64,000 nt of DNA from Pseudeuparius sepicola (GCA_963920635.1 OY987303.1:55117223-55181222); one strand, 5' to 3'. Positions 1-12,767 are shown, numbered from the stretch's first letter. Program-made: numbers and translations. The notes: generated by a model not told the origin, from the sequence alone.

Positions 1-240
1 AGAATAATTGCAAAATTTAAAAAGTCCAGGCCTACTTTGATTTTTACCTTTTTTGCCTTTTTCTCCCACTTTTTTCTCAGATATGTGTCCTTTCTGGAGC
101 TTTCACGTCAAAATATTATTAAGGAAACTTGATCATCGTGAAAAAATAAAATGTTGACGTGAAAGCTCCAGAAAGGACACTTTTCTAAGAAAAAAGTGGA
201 AGATAAATCTAAAAATCATAGTAGGCCTAGCCTACTTACC
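1..240. repeat. Foldback-family fragment
   Basis: Inverted arms: GGCCTACTTTGATTTTTAC...CTTTCTGGAGCTTTCACGTC on the left and GACGTGAAAGCTCCAGAAAG...TAGTAGGCC on the right, about 120 bp each. Same family as 27085-27245, 31447-32304 and 60508-60850 (shared TTATTAAGGAAACTTG). Confidence 0.7.
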
Positions 241-1318
241 CTGGAAAAATCAGCTTGTTTTAAAGAAAAAAAATTTTTCACCCATATAAAGCACTTTAGC
301 TAGTGGTGATCTTTTACCTATATCTCGTGAAGTATTGAAATTGAAGTTAAAAAAACTTCATAAGGGAAAGTTGTAGAGAATGTAATAATGTACACATAAA
401 AAAAATTGCAAAAAAAAAATGTTTGCAAAACCACCCCTATTACGAGGTTCGTAACACGACTTCGATGGTGATTTTTTGGGGTTATACTCAGAACGCTACC
501 CACAACCAACCCTGAAAATATCTACCTGATAAGAATTTTTTTTCTCCATGTATAATTTTCTTGCACTATATTGAGTAGGGGTATCATTCCATCTTTATCC
601 TTTAATATGAATCGTATATTACACCAACTCTATTCCACACACGGGCTGAAAATACAGCTCTGAATATGTTCCCGAATTAAATAAGTCCGTTCATTAGAGT
701 TTCGCGTCCGTCTTTAATCTATTTCTGGGAAAATAACACTGTCCGCGTCCGTCCAATAGAGAGTCCGCTCGTGGGAGAACTCTGTACATGCTAAAACGTA
801 TGTCTGTGTTTGGTTCTAGAAAAAATGTCCGCTCACGGGAAGTGTCCGCTAGGAGAGGTTTCACTGTATTAATACGGATACACTAAAATGTATCCGTTCG
901 GCAATTTTCCCTTGCAGTTCTTCTATATTTTCATTCGGCTCTTTGTAACAACGGATACATTTTTTAAATAACAATCAAGATATAATATTAACAAGTATTA
1001 ATAATTTGAAAAAGCGATATCGCTCATGCCTCCAAGTGAACGGATTACAATTCGAACAGTTCTTATACTTTGTTAAGTTTATATTTTGTTTGTGTAGTAA
1101 AATTTATATTATTTTCTGTTGTGTTTTTATGATTTTTTTCTCTTGGAACAAATCAAAAATATTCTTAAATGTGTTTGTTCTAGTTTCATGACCACCTTAG
1201 TTTTTGTGTAATCCTGTTTTAAAATGCAATTTTCTATGACAAAAGTTATATAAAACATATTAAATATATATATTGTTGTAATCGGAATGAAGCGTAGAAT
1301 CTAAAAATTCAATAACAT

Positions 1319-1505
1319 ACAGGGTGTTCCATTTAAAAAAACACAACTTAGGTCTCTATCTTGAAAACGTGGCGTTCAATTTTCTTTTTGAAAACAGCGA
1401 TGGAAAGTTGAGAAAGTTTTCTGCAACTTTTATATAAAACACTTTTTCCTCTGTTCAAAAATAAGAATGTTAAGGGAGGTCTCCAATATTTCGTGAACAC
1501 CCTGT
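1319..1505. repeat. Short ACAGGGTG-ended interspersed repeat
   Basis: Begins ACAGGGTGTTCCATTTAAA and ends GTGAACACCCTGTA. Related copies start at 44988 and 55653 (ACAGGGTGTTCCATCTA, then 'GGTCTAT' and 'AAACGCGACATT'). A Tc1/mariner-type miniature element is likely; no coding sequence. Confidence 0.6.
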
Positions 1506-2106
1506 ACCAGGGTTGTTTTGATTAAAATCAACGATTTAAATCGCGATTTTAATCGTTTGATTAAAATAAAAAAATCATTTGATTTAAATCAAAATTTAAA
1601 TGTAGTTACATTATCAAAAAAACCACGCCACTGGCTGTGTAACTGAAGAGGAAATGGGCATACATAAGCAACTGCATACTGCAGTAGTATCTTCAGCAGG
1701 AGTAGAGCGTATCATTTCATTTTTTTTTATTTGGTTCATAGGAAATTAGGAAATAAGCTAGGTACCGAGAAGTCTGCAAAACTTGTCTTTCTGCTGAAAT
1801 CCTTAAATAAAAAACATAAGTAAAACGTTTTCATTATCTATTTATACGTTAAAAAAATCAAATATAATTTCCTAATAAAATAATAAAAAGAAAATAACTT
1901 TAAACAAAAAATTCTATATACAAATAAAAAAAATCTGATTAATTTGATTTTTTCTAAAAAATCAAAAAAAGTCAGCAACCCTGCCCCGTACCTATGCATT
2001 TTCGGAACTGGGTTGTATTGTTGAGAACGACATGAAAAGTCATGTTTTCGAAAATATAATATGCGATATAATATTTGTAAATAACGACGTTTCTCCATTG
2101 TTCCAG

Positions 2107-2233
2107 GCGTCGTGATCGAAGATCATCCGGTTCGCCCGGGTGCCAGCCAGGGCGGAGTGAGACGCGACGGCCCGCGGGGCCACGCCGGCCCCCTCCGACG
2201 GAGCCAGCGCGACGAGTCGCGCCCTTCGTGGTG
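2107..2233 (+). CDS. Candidate last coding exon of an unknown gene entering from the left
   Basis: A GC-rich block starts immediately after the acceptor-like TTGTTCCAG and ends at TGA in one frame. That frame reads VVIEDHPVRPGASQGGVRRD, then GPRGHAGPLRRSQRDESRPS and W (two leading bases split). GC content falls back to background exactly at the stop codon, as at the fat exon ends, and third positions are mostly G or C. The family is not recognised and there is no domain to anchor it. Two other frames are also open across the block, so the frame choice is an inference. Confidence 0.45.
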
Positions 2234-2605
2234 AGGAGAAAAAAAACTAAACGATGTTCTCGACAGCGACACGCCGCCGTTTCCAAATTCATTTTTTGCT
2301 TTATTACCAAATCGTACCTAGGGGGGGAAATTCTAGCGTAATTTTCGACACTTGTAGCAAAATTTTCGGGGATTTAATAAACGATAGAGGGGGCGTCCAA
2401 AATTCAGTCACCACGAAGGTTGCTAACGGGGCATCTCACCGATGCCCGGAGCAAGGTTTTTTCTATAAAACATGACGATTTTTTTATGATTTTTTTTGTT
2501 ACTTAAAAGAATGAAAGTTTCGTTTTTTTAGAAACGCCAAAAATATATTTATCATTACTTAGAGACGTAGTGAAAAAAAAATGATTTTTTTTTTGTTCCT
2601 TTTTT

Positions 2606-2613
2606 TGTACATA
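2606..2613 (+). promoter_or_regulatory. Pumilio-type element in the putative 3'UTR
   Basis: TGTACATA matches the PUF consensus UGUANAUA. A single 8-mer is expected by chance every few tens of kb, more often in AT-rich DNA. Confidence 0.25.
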
Positions 2614-4752
2614 TGTTTAATTTTATTTAGCTAAGTGATCGCGTAGTTAGGAGTTTAGAAGTTAGTCCGTGTTTTTTGCACGAGAATTTACATTTAGGAG
2701 TAGCAGTGCGGTTTTTTCGAAATTCCTCTATCGGAAGTCGTACTTTTGTCGGGTTGGACAAAATGGAGCGTTAGAACGACAGAAAATAAAGTTGAACCGA
2801 AAGTTCGTTGTGTCGTTCAAATGAACTACTTTTACCATCATAATGGAACATTTCTTAACATGATATTCTCGGGGCCAAAATAAGTTGATTAAGTTGTATG
2901 TCCTTTTTTTTTCAATGTGTAGGGTGCTAAAGTTGAACAAATAGTTTAATTTTTATAGTCGCAAAAGTCAATGCCACAAGTAGCAGCAAGTTCAAAACTA
3001 ATACTATATTTGGATTTATCCTCTAATAAAATGTAAGTCGTTAGCTCGATTGATCTAATCGTCTCTGAAAATATAGCAAAAAATTTAAAATACTTTTTCA
3101 ACTTGAACATCTTGTAAGTTTTGGGCAACTAGACAATTTGTATTTTGTCCTCAAGAATACTCTTTTATAAAATGTCCTATTAAAATGTACATTAATATTT
3201 GATATTGTTTTCCAAAGTAGCTACCATTTATAGATATGGATCTATAAGTCCCATAACAAGGGCAAATACCTTAAGGTTGGAAATAAATCACCATCAAAAG
3301 TATGTTTGGTTGCCTGTATCAATAAAATTTTATTTACAGCTAGCTGAGCTATAACTTTTAAAATAGTAGTATTAGTATCTATAGTATTAGTATCTATAAA
3401 AATACCCTTTCAAATAAATAAATAAACCATTCACTCGTTCTTCCAGCTAGTTGTAAATAAAATTCTATTGATACACACAACCGAACATACTTTTGATGAC
3501 ATTTTATTTTCAGCCTTAAATATAAAATATTATGAAAAATCATTATGACACTATCACTACTACTACAAAATAATTATGGTTTTAATTGTGAACAATATAA
3601 TATGAAAATACTTTTTTTCTGTGGTTTAAACACCAGGCCTTCCCTTTTTTTGTTTTTTCTCTGCCTTTTTTAATTTTTGTTCTTATATCATCTATTCCAT
3701 TCAAAAGTTTGTAAATAAAAAACTAAAATAATTTAAAATTTTACCATGGAAATCAATGCAAGAACACCCTAAATAATGGTGAATAAATAGACTGCTAAGC
3801 GCTGGGGTTTTGGGTTTTCCTTTTATATTTAAAATTTGAATGAATTTCGAAAAAATCGCGCCTTTGGGAATATTCTTAGTTTGTTGTTTTTCTTTTTTTA
3901 ATATTTTTAATTGTGAAATGATTTACATAATGTAAATAGCAATTAAAAGAACTTTGGTATACGTCATTATGAAGTTTTTCCTGAAAAAAAAAATATAAAT
4001 TTGTTTTTCGTTAGATGTGTAGGATGTAGTTGATTTTTTCGTTATATGTTTTTTAAATGTGAACATAAAAGTGGAGATGGTAAACGTATCTTTCTTTTTA
4101 TATTGTGAAATGGCTGTCAATCACATCAGCTTTTTTTACGATCTATCTTGCCTTTTTTAAATAAAAAAAAACTATAAAGTAACCTTTTTACTTTTTTTAA
4201 ATTTTTGTTTCCACGTTCCAGATTGTGCATATTGAAAAACTCTAAATTTTTGTTTTGTATGTGATTTGACAGCATCCTCAGGAAGTCTGAAAATTTCTAT
4301 TAAAATATTCGGTGTAATGAAGAAAAAAAAAGATTACTTAAGCTGGTAGAAAATTTGAGTGAAGATTGGTCCGTAATTTTTCCGTATATTTTCTAAAAAA
4401 TGTTGGACCTGTTACCTCCAACTCTGGAGGTAAAAAAAAATTAGTCGAATAGTTAATGACGGACTGATTCTTTGAATAATATATGGATGAATTGATTTTT
4501 ATTAATAAAGAATGTGTGTTTTTCGATTGTTTCTCGCCGTCGGGAGTTGCTAGGATATACAGTTGGGAGCAGACGTCAAGGGAAGGTGTCGCTTATCATA
4601 AAATTACCCGTTACTGCCACAAAATGCCTTAAAGAAATAGAAAAGAAAAACTAAAGTATTACCAAATAAAAAAGCGGCACTTTACCTTGACGCTTGCCTT
4701 TGTTGAGTAGGAAAATTTGTTGGAAGATGGTTTGAAATAATGTAATATAATA

Positions 4753-4793
4753 GCACAGACCTATATAGCTTAGCGAAGCTATATATGTCTGTG
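4753..4793. repeat. Hairpin with CACAGACCTATA arms
   Basis: CACAGACCTATATAGCTT faces AAGCTATATATGTCTGTG around a 4-nt loop. Related palindromes occur at 45704-45728 and 12316-12332, so it is a recurring mini-palindrome rather than a unique structure. Confidence 0.6.
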
Positions 4794-4990
4794 ATAATAG
4801 GCTGAGGTTGACTACTTTGTATTGTTTTTTTCACCCAGTAATCGAATGTGTAATGGAAGTTTTTGAGAAAAATTACTGAAACTGTAAAATTGTATGTTTT
4901 TGGTTCTTTTTTTATTACTGTGATTATTTTATAAATTACTCTTCGTGTAATTTAGAGTATTGAATAAATTCGCTAATTTACGTAATTTGT

Positions 4991-6255
4991 TATTTTACAC
5001 CCTAAACCCTTACCACAATCCTCAGGACAGGATGCCTTCTTTCAACAGAAATTACAAACCAGTTAATGTCAATCTAATTGGTTGAATTTAAATTCTCTAG
5101 TTGTTTCATGAGGCCTTTCTTGTCATTTGATTGGCTCTGACCAGTTGAGAACTTTCTGTTGGAACGAACTACAAATAACAGCTTTGTTCCACCATATAGT
5201 TCTGCCCGTAGATAGACGAGTCTATCTACGGTTCTGCCGAATCAAAACAAAAGTATGGGTCCAGAATTGATTTCAATGGTTTTCAACCAATTAGATCGCT
5301 GAGAACCATTCACATACAACCATTTCAGAACTGGTGTTGGAACAAACCCAATAACGATAAAAAATAAAAGAAACTTACACCGAACATGTGATCCGTATGA
5401 AGTAGACTGATCCAGAATACCAATTCAATTTGAAACAACCGATAATTTCTAGGTGCGGGAAGGGTGAAGGCCAACAACAGTTCTGAAGCTGTTGTTCTCA
5501 GAGATCTAATTGGTTAAAAACGTCCGAGTTGAAAACTGTACTAGAATTACTTTCCTACATCTGATTGAGGCTAGAACTGGTTCAACCAGAGAAAATAAGA
5601 TCGGGTCCTAACATATTTTTAGACAAATTCGGAAAGTTCATAAACCTCAAAATTATTGCTAAATTGCAAATCCAACTTTTCCGTTAATGGCAAATCGAAC
5701 GATATCGGGCGATTGCCCGCGAAGTGCTGACTCGGTTTCCACTAAAGGTTAAAATACCGGTGGTCCGCATTTCGGGGGATCAGTGATCGACGATTGGTTC
5801 CAGGCGCCCCGGTTCGTGCTGCACTACTCAACTTACACCTAAACACCTCAACTCTACTCAACCCTACGGAACGACGACAGAATACTCTCCAGGATGATTC
5901 TTTGTCCGTACAAGATTAAATAAATATTTTTAGTTTTTTAAATAAGTCTCAATTATTGATTCTACTTCTGAGGCTCACCCCCGGTCACGATTCCAGTGTG
6001 ACACTATTATTGGAACAAACCTATAATTAGGGATGACAAAATTAAAAAATATATAAATTGTTTCGTTTCATAATAATATATTGAATCAATTTATTGATAT
6101 ACTCGATATATTTAAAAAATATATTGAATATTTCGATACTTACATCGAATGTTATTGATTTTTTTTATTTCATAATTTATAATATTTATGTCCTTACTAT
6201 GTTTATAAATTCACTATTCTCCAGTTTTAAATTAAAATGGTTTTAATACATACCT
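4991..6255. other. Intergenic, no gene recognised
   Basis: No supportable ORF. It contains a short perfect hairpin (CCGTAGATAGA...TCTATCTACGG near 5209-5234) and a GC-richer stretch at 5700-5900 followed by AATAAATAA, which could be a fragment of a retroelement end. No terminal repeats could be matched. Confidence 0.4.
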
Positions 6256-6968
6256 ACAGGGCGAGTCATTAAGAATGGCACATAGCGCAAGCGCATATAT
6301 TTTGGGCCAAAATATTACGATTGAGGCCAATATGCTTTATAAAAATGTTGTTTGTTCATTTTTTGAAATTGAGTTATGGCTCCCGAAATAATCACGCTGC
6401 TGAACTGAAATTTGGCACTTGGCACTGTTGTTTTTGGGGATGGAGAGTAAGCCGAAAATGTCAATTTCTACGTATCTCACAGAGGGAGCCACTTGCGCTG
6501 TTTTTGGATCTTGCTTTTTACTCGTAACTTTTTTGATGTTATCTTTTTGGTCTTGCAGGTCCATCATATTTTAGTGCATCTTTTCATTTTGCAACAAAGA
6601 GGTACTCTTGTTACATAACGATCAAATCAACCGTATGCGTTGAAATTTCCAAAACGTGCCCCAAAACACCTGTTATAACTTCGATATTCGAAAAATGAAA
6701 TTTTCACCTACTGCTTTCGAATGTTACAGATCAACTGCACATTGAAAATGAAGAAAAAAATGCCAAATGAACATTGGTCGAGACACATTTGTTTTCTTGA
6801 AATAGGGTGTCCAAATTTTGTCGTTTCGATCCGTTCCATTTTGAAAGTGAACATTTTTTGGGACTGTTCATATGTTTTTTTTTTCTCGCTTTAATATGTT
6901 ACATTTCTATAAGGCATATTAGCCTCAATCGTAATATTTGTGTCATTATTAATGACTCACCCTCTATT
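6256..6968. mobile_element. Non-autonomous TIR element
   Basis: The left end ACAGGGCGAGTCATTAAGAA and AATATTACGATTGAGGC(C)AATATGC are mirrored at the right as GCATATTAGCCTCAATCGTA and AATGACTCACCCTCT. The last 17 bases of the right end are repeated once more just outside (6980-6999). No transposase frame. Confidence 0.7.
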
Positions 6969-7601
6969 CTACTCATTATTATAATGACTCACCCTCTATA
7001 TTTGAATATTTTAAGAAATATAATATATTTCTTAAAATATTAATTTTATTATATCAATATATATCCTTGCCACCCCTATCTAATTATGTCTATTGGTTGT
7101 CATCACAGCTGTCATTTTGTGCAAAATGGAAACTATTTCAATGATTATTATTGAATAAAGTACGACAGTGGTACAAGATTGTTGTTAGTTTCAAGAATGC
7201 ATTTGGGAAATAGATTGAGAAATTATACAGCATAATTATATTCAAAACAACATAATTTTAATCATCAAAGAGAACAAAAAAATATATACCGTATATAACG
7301 TATTTTTAATTAGTTATACCTACCTAACGTTTTCATAACACTTTTTCTTTTGACGATTAGTTCTTTAAATACGTTTAATAATAACATATTTCCCAGAAAC
7401 ATACCTATTACCAGTTTCTGCATGTTATTAATGACATTTTTTATTTTGTTTGCTTAGAAAATACGAGCAAAATTAAACTCAGTAACTTCAGCTTTTACTT
7501 TTGAACAATCTTTGCTTCAAAAATGCAGTAAAGAAAAAGAAAACTGATTTCTAATTTTTCACATAAAAGGGTATAGAGAAGAAGTCGGTGTATTTTTTCC
7601 A

Positions 7602-9434
7602 CTAAATTTTAGTGATGTTCATTTTTATGCTTCTTCTACTTTTCTTCAATGAAAGTAGCGAAAATCCGGGATTGCAGTCAACAGAGCTGGACCATTTTCT
7701 GATGACACTTGGGTGTGGTAATGCCAAACGGAATACCCTTCGTACAAAATTGTAGGCCTTTGGAGAATAAAAATTTAAAGTAATGGCAAATTTTCTTTCT
7801 GGATATTTTTCTTGCGTGATGGTACCTCCCGTTCTCACTGGTTTTAACATTCGGCTTGAAATAGGAACAGATCTGAATGTTTGGGATAAACGATCCAGGG
7901 CGTAACTGGATAAATTATACTTTGTCTTTAATTCACTAACTACTGATTTTAGGTGATTAACTTTGCACTTTAATTTTTTCACAATTTCGTTGGCTTTGTA
8001 ATATCGCTGTTTTCTTTCTGTGTTCTCCTGTTTTGGACTTGGCCTGTAAAAAAAATACTTTTTATAATAAGCGCTGCCTAACTAAATGACACTACAAAAA
8101 AAATTTCTTCTATTGGAATCACTACTTCCACCTAACTTTTTTAAATCCCTTCCTACTTCTTATATTTTCGACATATTGTCTAGTTGTTTCATTGTTTACT
8201 GCCACGAAATTGCCAGTGGTGGAACCCACTGTCACAGATAAACAGACCCCAATCGTTGACTGACGTATTAATAAGACTTCTCACGGCTATAGTTTCATGT
8301 CCTGGAAAGTACATGGCGCCTATGGTCAACAATGTATTTTGCATTGTATTTTGTCTCCGGGAAGCGCATGGTGAGCCAGAGAACTGTCAAACATGACAGC
8401 CATGAGCAGTCTTTATTAATACGTCAGTCAACGCCCCAATACTTTATATGTTGATTTTAAAACATTGGGTAAAGGGAATGTAATAGTTCCTGACTTTTTT
8501 TGACAAAGCCATACTTCTACACTTATTTAAGCCTTGTTTGTGCAGCAACTCTATCTTTTAAAAGTTAACATATTGTATAAATATTAGAAGCATTCAGGCA
8601 ACACTTTTGCTTTGTTTGACTTTTGCTTTTATTTGTTATGAAGTTTCAACTTTTCAACAAGCAGGCAGCACGAATGTAAGTAAGTTTTATTTCTTTAAAG
8701 TAAAATATAAAGCAAAAACATAAAGTTGCTGCACTAACCAGGCTTTAATAAGTTACGTGGAAGTAATAATTTATTGTTAGGAACTAGACGACCAATTCAT
8801 CTTATAGTATTATACCAGTGTTTAGGTAGGTTTGTTTGGCTATGATCATACTAGTTTAACTCAAAACACGTTCTTACTCGTAATAATTACACTCTTCCTT
8901 GATAATTTTCAATAATTTTGCTGGTTTACTTGCAGCTGAATTTGTTTCTCCGTTTGATTCTATTTGGTCCAGAAATGGCTCTCCCTTCGTCACATCAAGA
9001 GTTACAATTTTAATTTTTCCTTTTTCCTCATCTCCATGAGTAACGTTCTGAATCAGAATGAATTCCTTTGGTGGTCTTACCATTACCAAATTTGACTCCG
9101 CTGCTTCTTCTGTTAAGTTTCTAGATGGTAAGGCGAAACTTTTCAATCGAGTTCGTTCGTGTTGCCTTGAAAAATCCTGTTCGGCAAAATGCATAGAACA
9201 CACATACATGGAGTCCTTCCAGAGAATATCCTTGTTGACACCTAGAGCATTAAGCCAGTTCCTAAATTTAGTTTCTTCTTTTGGAAACCTAAAAATCAGG
9301 AAGAAATCAGAGAATATTAATGAAGAAACAATATTATTATTTGCCAACGATATTACTTACCTATGGAATGTAATTTTACAATTTGGGTGTAGAAGTCTCT
9401 TCGCATTTTTACAATGCTTTACGAAGCACGACAT
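7602..9434 (-). CDS. THAP zinc-finger protein with truncated P-element transposase homology
   Basis: Three exons: 9434-9361, 9288-8878 and 8043-7602. Donors are GTAAGT and GTAAGA; acceptors are TTTTTAG and TTTACAG. Phases match at both joins, giving 308 residues. Residues 1-90 are a C2CH THAP DNA-binding domain: C3, C8, C55 and H58 in VCSMHF, the FP pair at 26-27, W36 and a LKSFALPS end motif. An acidic linker follows, then a coiled coil (NTERKQRYYKANEIVKKLK), then LNFYSPKAYNFVRRVF and RLALPHPSVIRKW, typical of THAP9/P-element transposases just before the catalytic core. The frame stops soon after NPGF, so no RNase H-like core is present and none was seen downstream. It may be a decayed transposase or a co-opted DNA-binding gene; the intact splice sites leave both open. 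A minus-strand AATAAA sits near 7440. Confidence 0.8.
8247..8440. mobile_element. MITE inside the THAP gene's second intron
   Basis: About 30-bp terminal inverted repeats (CCCCAATCGTTGACTGACGT at left, ACGTCAGTCAACGCCCCA at right) around a 130-bp core. It lies in the 8044-8877 intron of the THAP gene. A second, one-ended copy is at 14047-14195. Confidence 0.75.
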
Positions 9435-9853
9435 TTAATTTTGATCTATTTTAAGTACCTAGGTAAACTTGGGAACGAAAAGTTATTACCAATAGTAGGT
9501 ACAAATATAAAGAAAAAATTCGCAATTAAAAACTAAAAACGCATCTCCGACTTTTACGATATTATCAGCGCCTTTAAAAATATGATGCAATAATTTAATT
9601 ATTCATAATGTATAAATAAACAATTTTTAACAAGGAATAATAGGCGACGGCGGTGCACGAATAGGTTATTGGAACGGAAAACGGAACTTCTCTGGAGTCT
9701 GGCAACAGTGGCAACGGACCTCCTAAATAAAACAGGTCCGTTCGTCTAAAGCAAAATTTGTGATGGCTACACAAAATGACATTTGACCAGAGAAATGGAG
9801 TAGGGAGAATACCAATAAGCTACGCGAACTGCCTTATAAAAGTGGCGGCCATA

Positions 9854-10181
9854 TTAAACCAACTTCATCCATGGGCGTATCATGGTTAACAGACTTGGCA
9901 CTGCAGACTGCTTTAGAGGTCTTCGTCCTCGTTCGCCACGATGCACAGTTAAGGCATCAGCAGCAAAATGTTTTGAACAAACAAATTTATTTGGACTCAA
10001 AGTCCAATCAGTCCCCAAGTTAAGAATTTTTAACCACATATTCTACCATTAAAATTATACAGATGCACGCCTATGGTGCCCAAAATTTCGGCGATTGTTT
10101 TTACTAAACTTACCAAAAAAATGATACTCCCGGAGGTCTCCTAGACTTATAATTCTTACAGCTTGGTACTGCACACGACAT
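9854..10181 (-). pseudogene. Broken THAP-domain gene copy
   Basis: Exon 1 (10181-10114) reads MSCAVPSCKNYKSRRPPGVSFF and ends at a clean GTAAGT donor in phase 2. The downstream piece (10039-9854) reads MWLKILNLGTDW, then NKFVCSKHFAADALTVH, then RRPLKQSAVPSLL: the second half of a THAP domain. The FP segment that should lie between is missing, the frames do not match across the 70-bp gap, and the protein stops about 10 residues after the domain. This looks like a deletion-damaged THAP copy. Confidence 0.65.
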
Positions 10182-10564
10182 TTTCCAAAAACACGGACTT
10201 TTTCTCTGCTGAAAATACAACAACTACCGCTGAGAACAAACTGCAAACGTCAAAGTGAGGACAATATGGAGCCCGTCTGGATAGCCGCCATATTGGGTGC
10301 ATTCTAGAGGCATTAGAGTGCAACACAAAATGACATTTGACAACGGCCAACCATAGCCCTCTGCATTTGACATGATTCAAATTTAAAATATCCCTCTAAA
10401 ATTCCGTATTGTGATTGGACACCTAACAGCCAATGACGTGTGCACCCAATATGGCCGACCTTTCGGTGGGCCATATAAATATATGTAAAGTATATAGGTG
10501 GGACAAATGATTGTGTATAAAGAAAAAGCAGTCCAGTTTATTTTGTGTTTTATATATATCAAGC

Positions 10565-10968
10565 CAGAGCATATAAAACAACCAGCAGCATAACTTACTC
10601 TTGAGAAATCATCCGCAAATTCAATGACCTTGAGCCATATGGGTGGAATAGAAGTCAGAGGTGTAGTCGGGAAAATCAATTCAGAAATACTTCAGAAATA
10701 CAGAGTAGTATTAGTAAAGTATATAGTGTGTGGTAAGCACAAGCAGCTTTTACTCCTTCCTGGGATTATTTATTTAAAGATACTAGCAAAAAGCACACTC
10801 CACGGCACTGTAATATCTCTCATACAGCCAAAAAAGAACTGCCCAATCGCCCCGACACTGCATTAATTTGAAATTTGACAGAATCTATTCCCACATGGCG
10901 GTTGCGCGAACAGGTGCGCAGAATTTTCCCGCCATGGGGAGATATTCTGCTGGTTGTTTTATATGCGC
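10565..10968. mobile_element. MITE with CAGAGCATATAAAACAACCA ends, copy 1
   Basis: Left end CAGAGCATATAAAACAACCA; right end TGGTTGTTTTATATGCGC. The 400-bp interior is nearly identical to 17756-18154 in the same orientation, which lets shared shadow ORFs appear at both places. No coding function is inferred. Confidence 0.8.
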
Positions 10969-12006
10969 TACATAAAGATAAATATGCTCTGATCAAGCTG
11001 TGCTGCAAACTTCGTAATCACCTGGGCCGCCATTTTCCAAGTTAAGCTTACAGGGGATAGTTAATATTTCTTTGGTATATTACCATCAGGGTCTCTTATA
11101 AAATAAATATAAATGAAACAAACTTTTCGATTTTTATTGATAAACCCATAAGAATTTACGTTAATGGAGCACTGCAAAATTGAGTTGAAGTGTAACGTTC
11201 GACGCCTCACGTCCAAAGTTTCAAACCTTCAAATGACTACAAAATAATATAAATAAATATAACAAGTTGAAAGTAGGTACATATAGATTTTGTTGCGTCA
11301 TTGTGAGAGTTTAGAATGTTCTGGTTCACGTTTACATTATCTGGCGGCACTTCAACTCTAATAATCCAATGTTTTCATTGGTCGAACGTAAACATAAGTT
11401 ACAAGTTAACAAACTGCTTACGAAAATGTTAGGGACGATATGCATAACTTGGGCATACCTAATATGTTATGTTGATATTAATTGCCTTGTCTATTTACAA
11501 TACCTTTCAATTTCTTAATTCTGAAGTCCTTTCTGTGGTTTTCTTACCTGTACCTAATTAGGTATAAAGGGAAACTTTCTATTATTTTTACAGTCCTTCC
11601 CCGCACAACATGTCATAACTATTAAACTAGGTATACTATCACTTAACAAAAAACACTCAAATGTTTAAAATATTACACAAAAATGCCGTAACCAACCACT
11701 CCAACCAGTCGTAACCAAGGGAAATGAAGGGAAAGGGAATCTTTTGACATCAGTAGGTACCTATAGTCGAAAATGGCGCACCCATAGTCTGGCAAAATTA
11801 GGCTACGCACTCGTCTAAGCCGCATACCTAACCTAAGCGCATTCTCCTCATCTCTTAAGAGCGTGATCCTCACCTCTGACAGTAGATTGGTAGCACCACA
11901 AAATATATAGGTTAGGTAACACAGTAGTTGAGGTTGGTAGCCAACATTGAGGTAGTATTGGTGGGGAGAAGCTGTTATTGCGAGCTATTGACCTCTGGAA
12001 ATAAAT

Positions 12007-12083
12007 ATGTCATGTGCTGTACGTTGTTGCAGTAGCAATTCTAAAGTGGACAAAAAGAAATTCACAGGAATTACATTTCACAG
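12007..12083 (+). CDS. Orphan THAP-domain first exon
   Basis: Reads MSCAVRCCSSNSKVDKKKF then TGITFHR and ends in phase 2 before GTAATG. The start MSC, the C-x(3-4)-C pair and the ITFHR end in AG match the first exon of the THAP gene at 9434-9361, in both length and splice phase. No partner exon with the VCSxHF half was found downstream on the plus strand, so it may be a relic or may splice to a distant exon. Confidence 0.5.
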
Positions 12084-12767
12084 GTAATGTAAACAATAGA
12101 CAGAGCCGTATCAATATAATTTATAATATCCACTTTGGTACTTTATGAAAAGAAAAATATTACCTTTATAACTACTCTAGGTATGTATTTTTCAAGGATT
12201 GCCTACAGGGTGTTTCTTCCTTTGATTCAAAATAACCCCATATTTTCTTTCGTACGTTTTTCATAATTTTACTAGGAATTCTGTTTAATCAGACCCTGGC
12301 GTGTCAGCCATATTGATCACAGACCTAAGTCTGTGGCTAACCACACCCCCTGAACCCGTTACTATATATGCGACAAAGTAATGTTATGGCGCCTCCCCCC
12401 CATACTCCCTCAATGGTAGCCAATAATAATTAGGGTTCCTCCTAATAAAGGAACTCTAACTCTGCTAATAATAAGAAGAAAGCTCTGTTTTTGTTGGGTT
12501 ATTTGAAAAGAAGTGAAACAGAGGAAGAAGACTTTTCCTTCCCCAACCAACACGCCCCTAGGTGTAGGTCCAGTTGCCTACCATCTTGGGCATTTCTTGT
12601 TCTAGGCCAAGGCCTCTAGAAATAGACCTTGGTTCTAGGAACCTATATTTTGTGGTTCTAGCCTTGATTGAGGACCTTCCTCCATGGACGGTTCTAGGGA
12701 AACCGATTTTTTTTATGTGCCATATTTTACAATTTTATTGTTTAACAACCCCATAATGCCATATCAC

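Larger units (their letters stand above)
2234..4990 (+). other. Probable long 3'UTR, AU-rich
   Basis: AT-rich sequence with many T runs, no open frame of note, several AATAAA hexamers (for example 2376 and 4963-4968) and a Pumilio-type TGTACATA. Read as the 3'UTR of the exon at 2107, possibly with alternative poly(A) sites. It depends on that exon call. Confidence 0.35.

Noticed and set aside
5700..6000. Possible LTR end (GC-richer stretch followed by AATAAATAA)
   Set aside because: No matching second LTR, primer-binding site or coding domain could be found; kept only as unexplained intergenic sequence.
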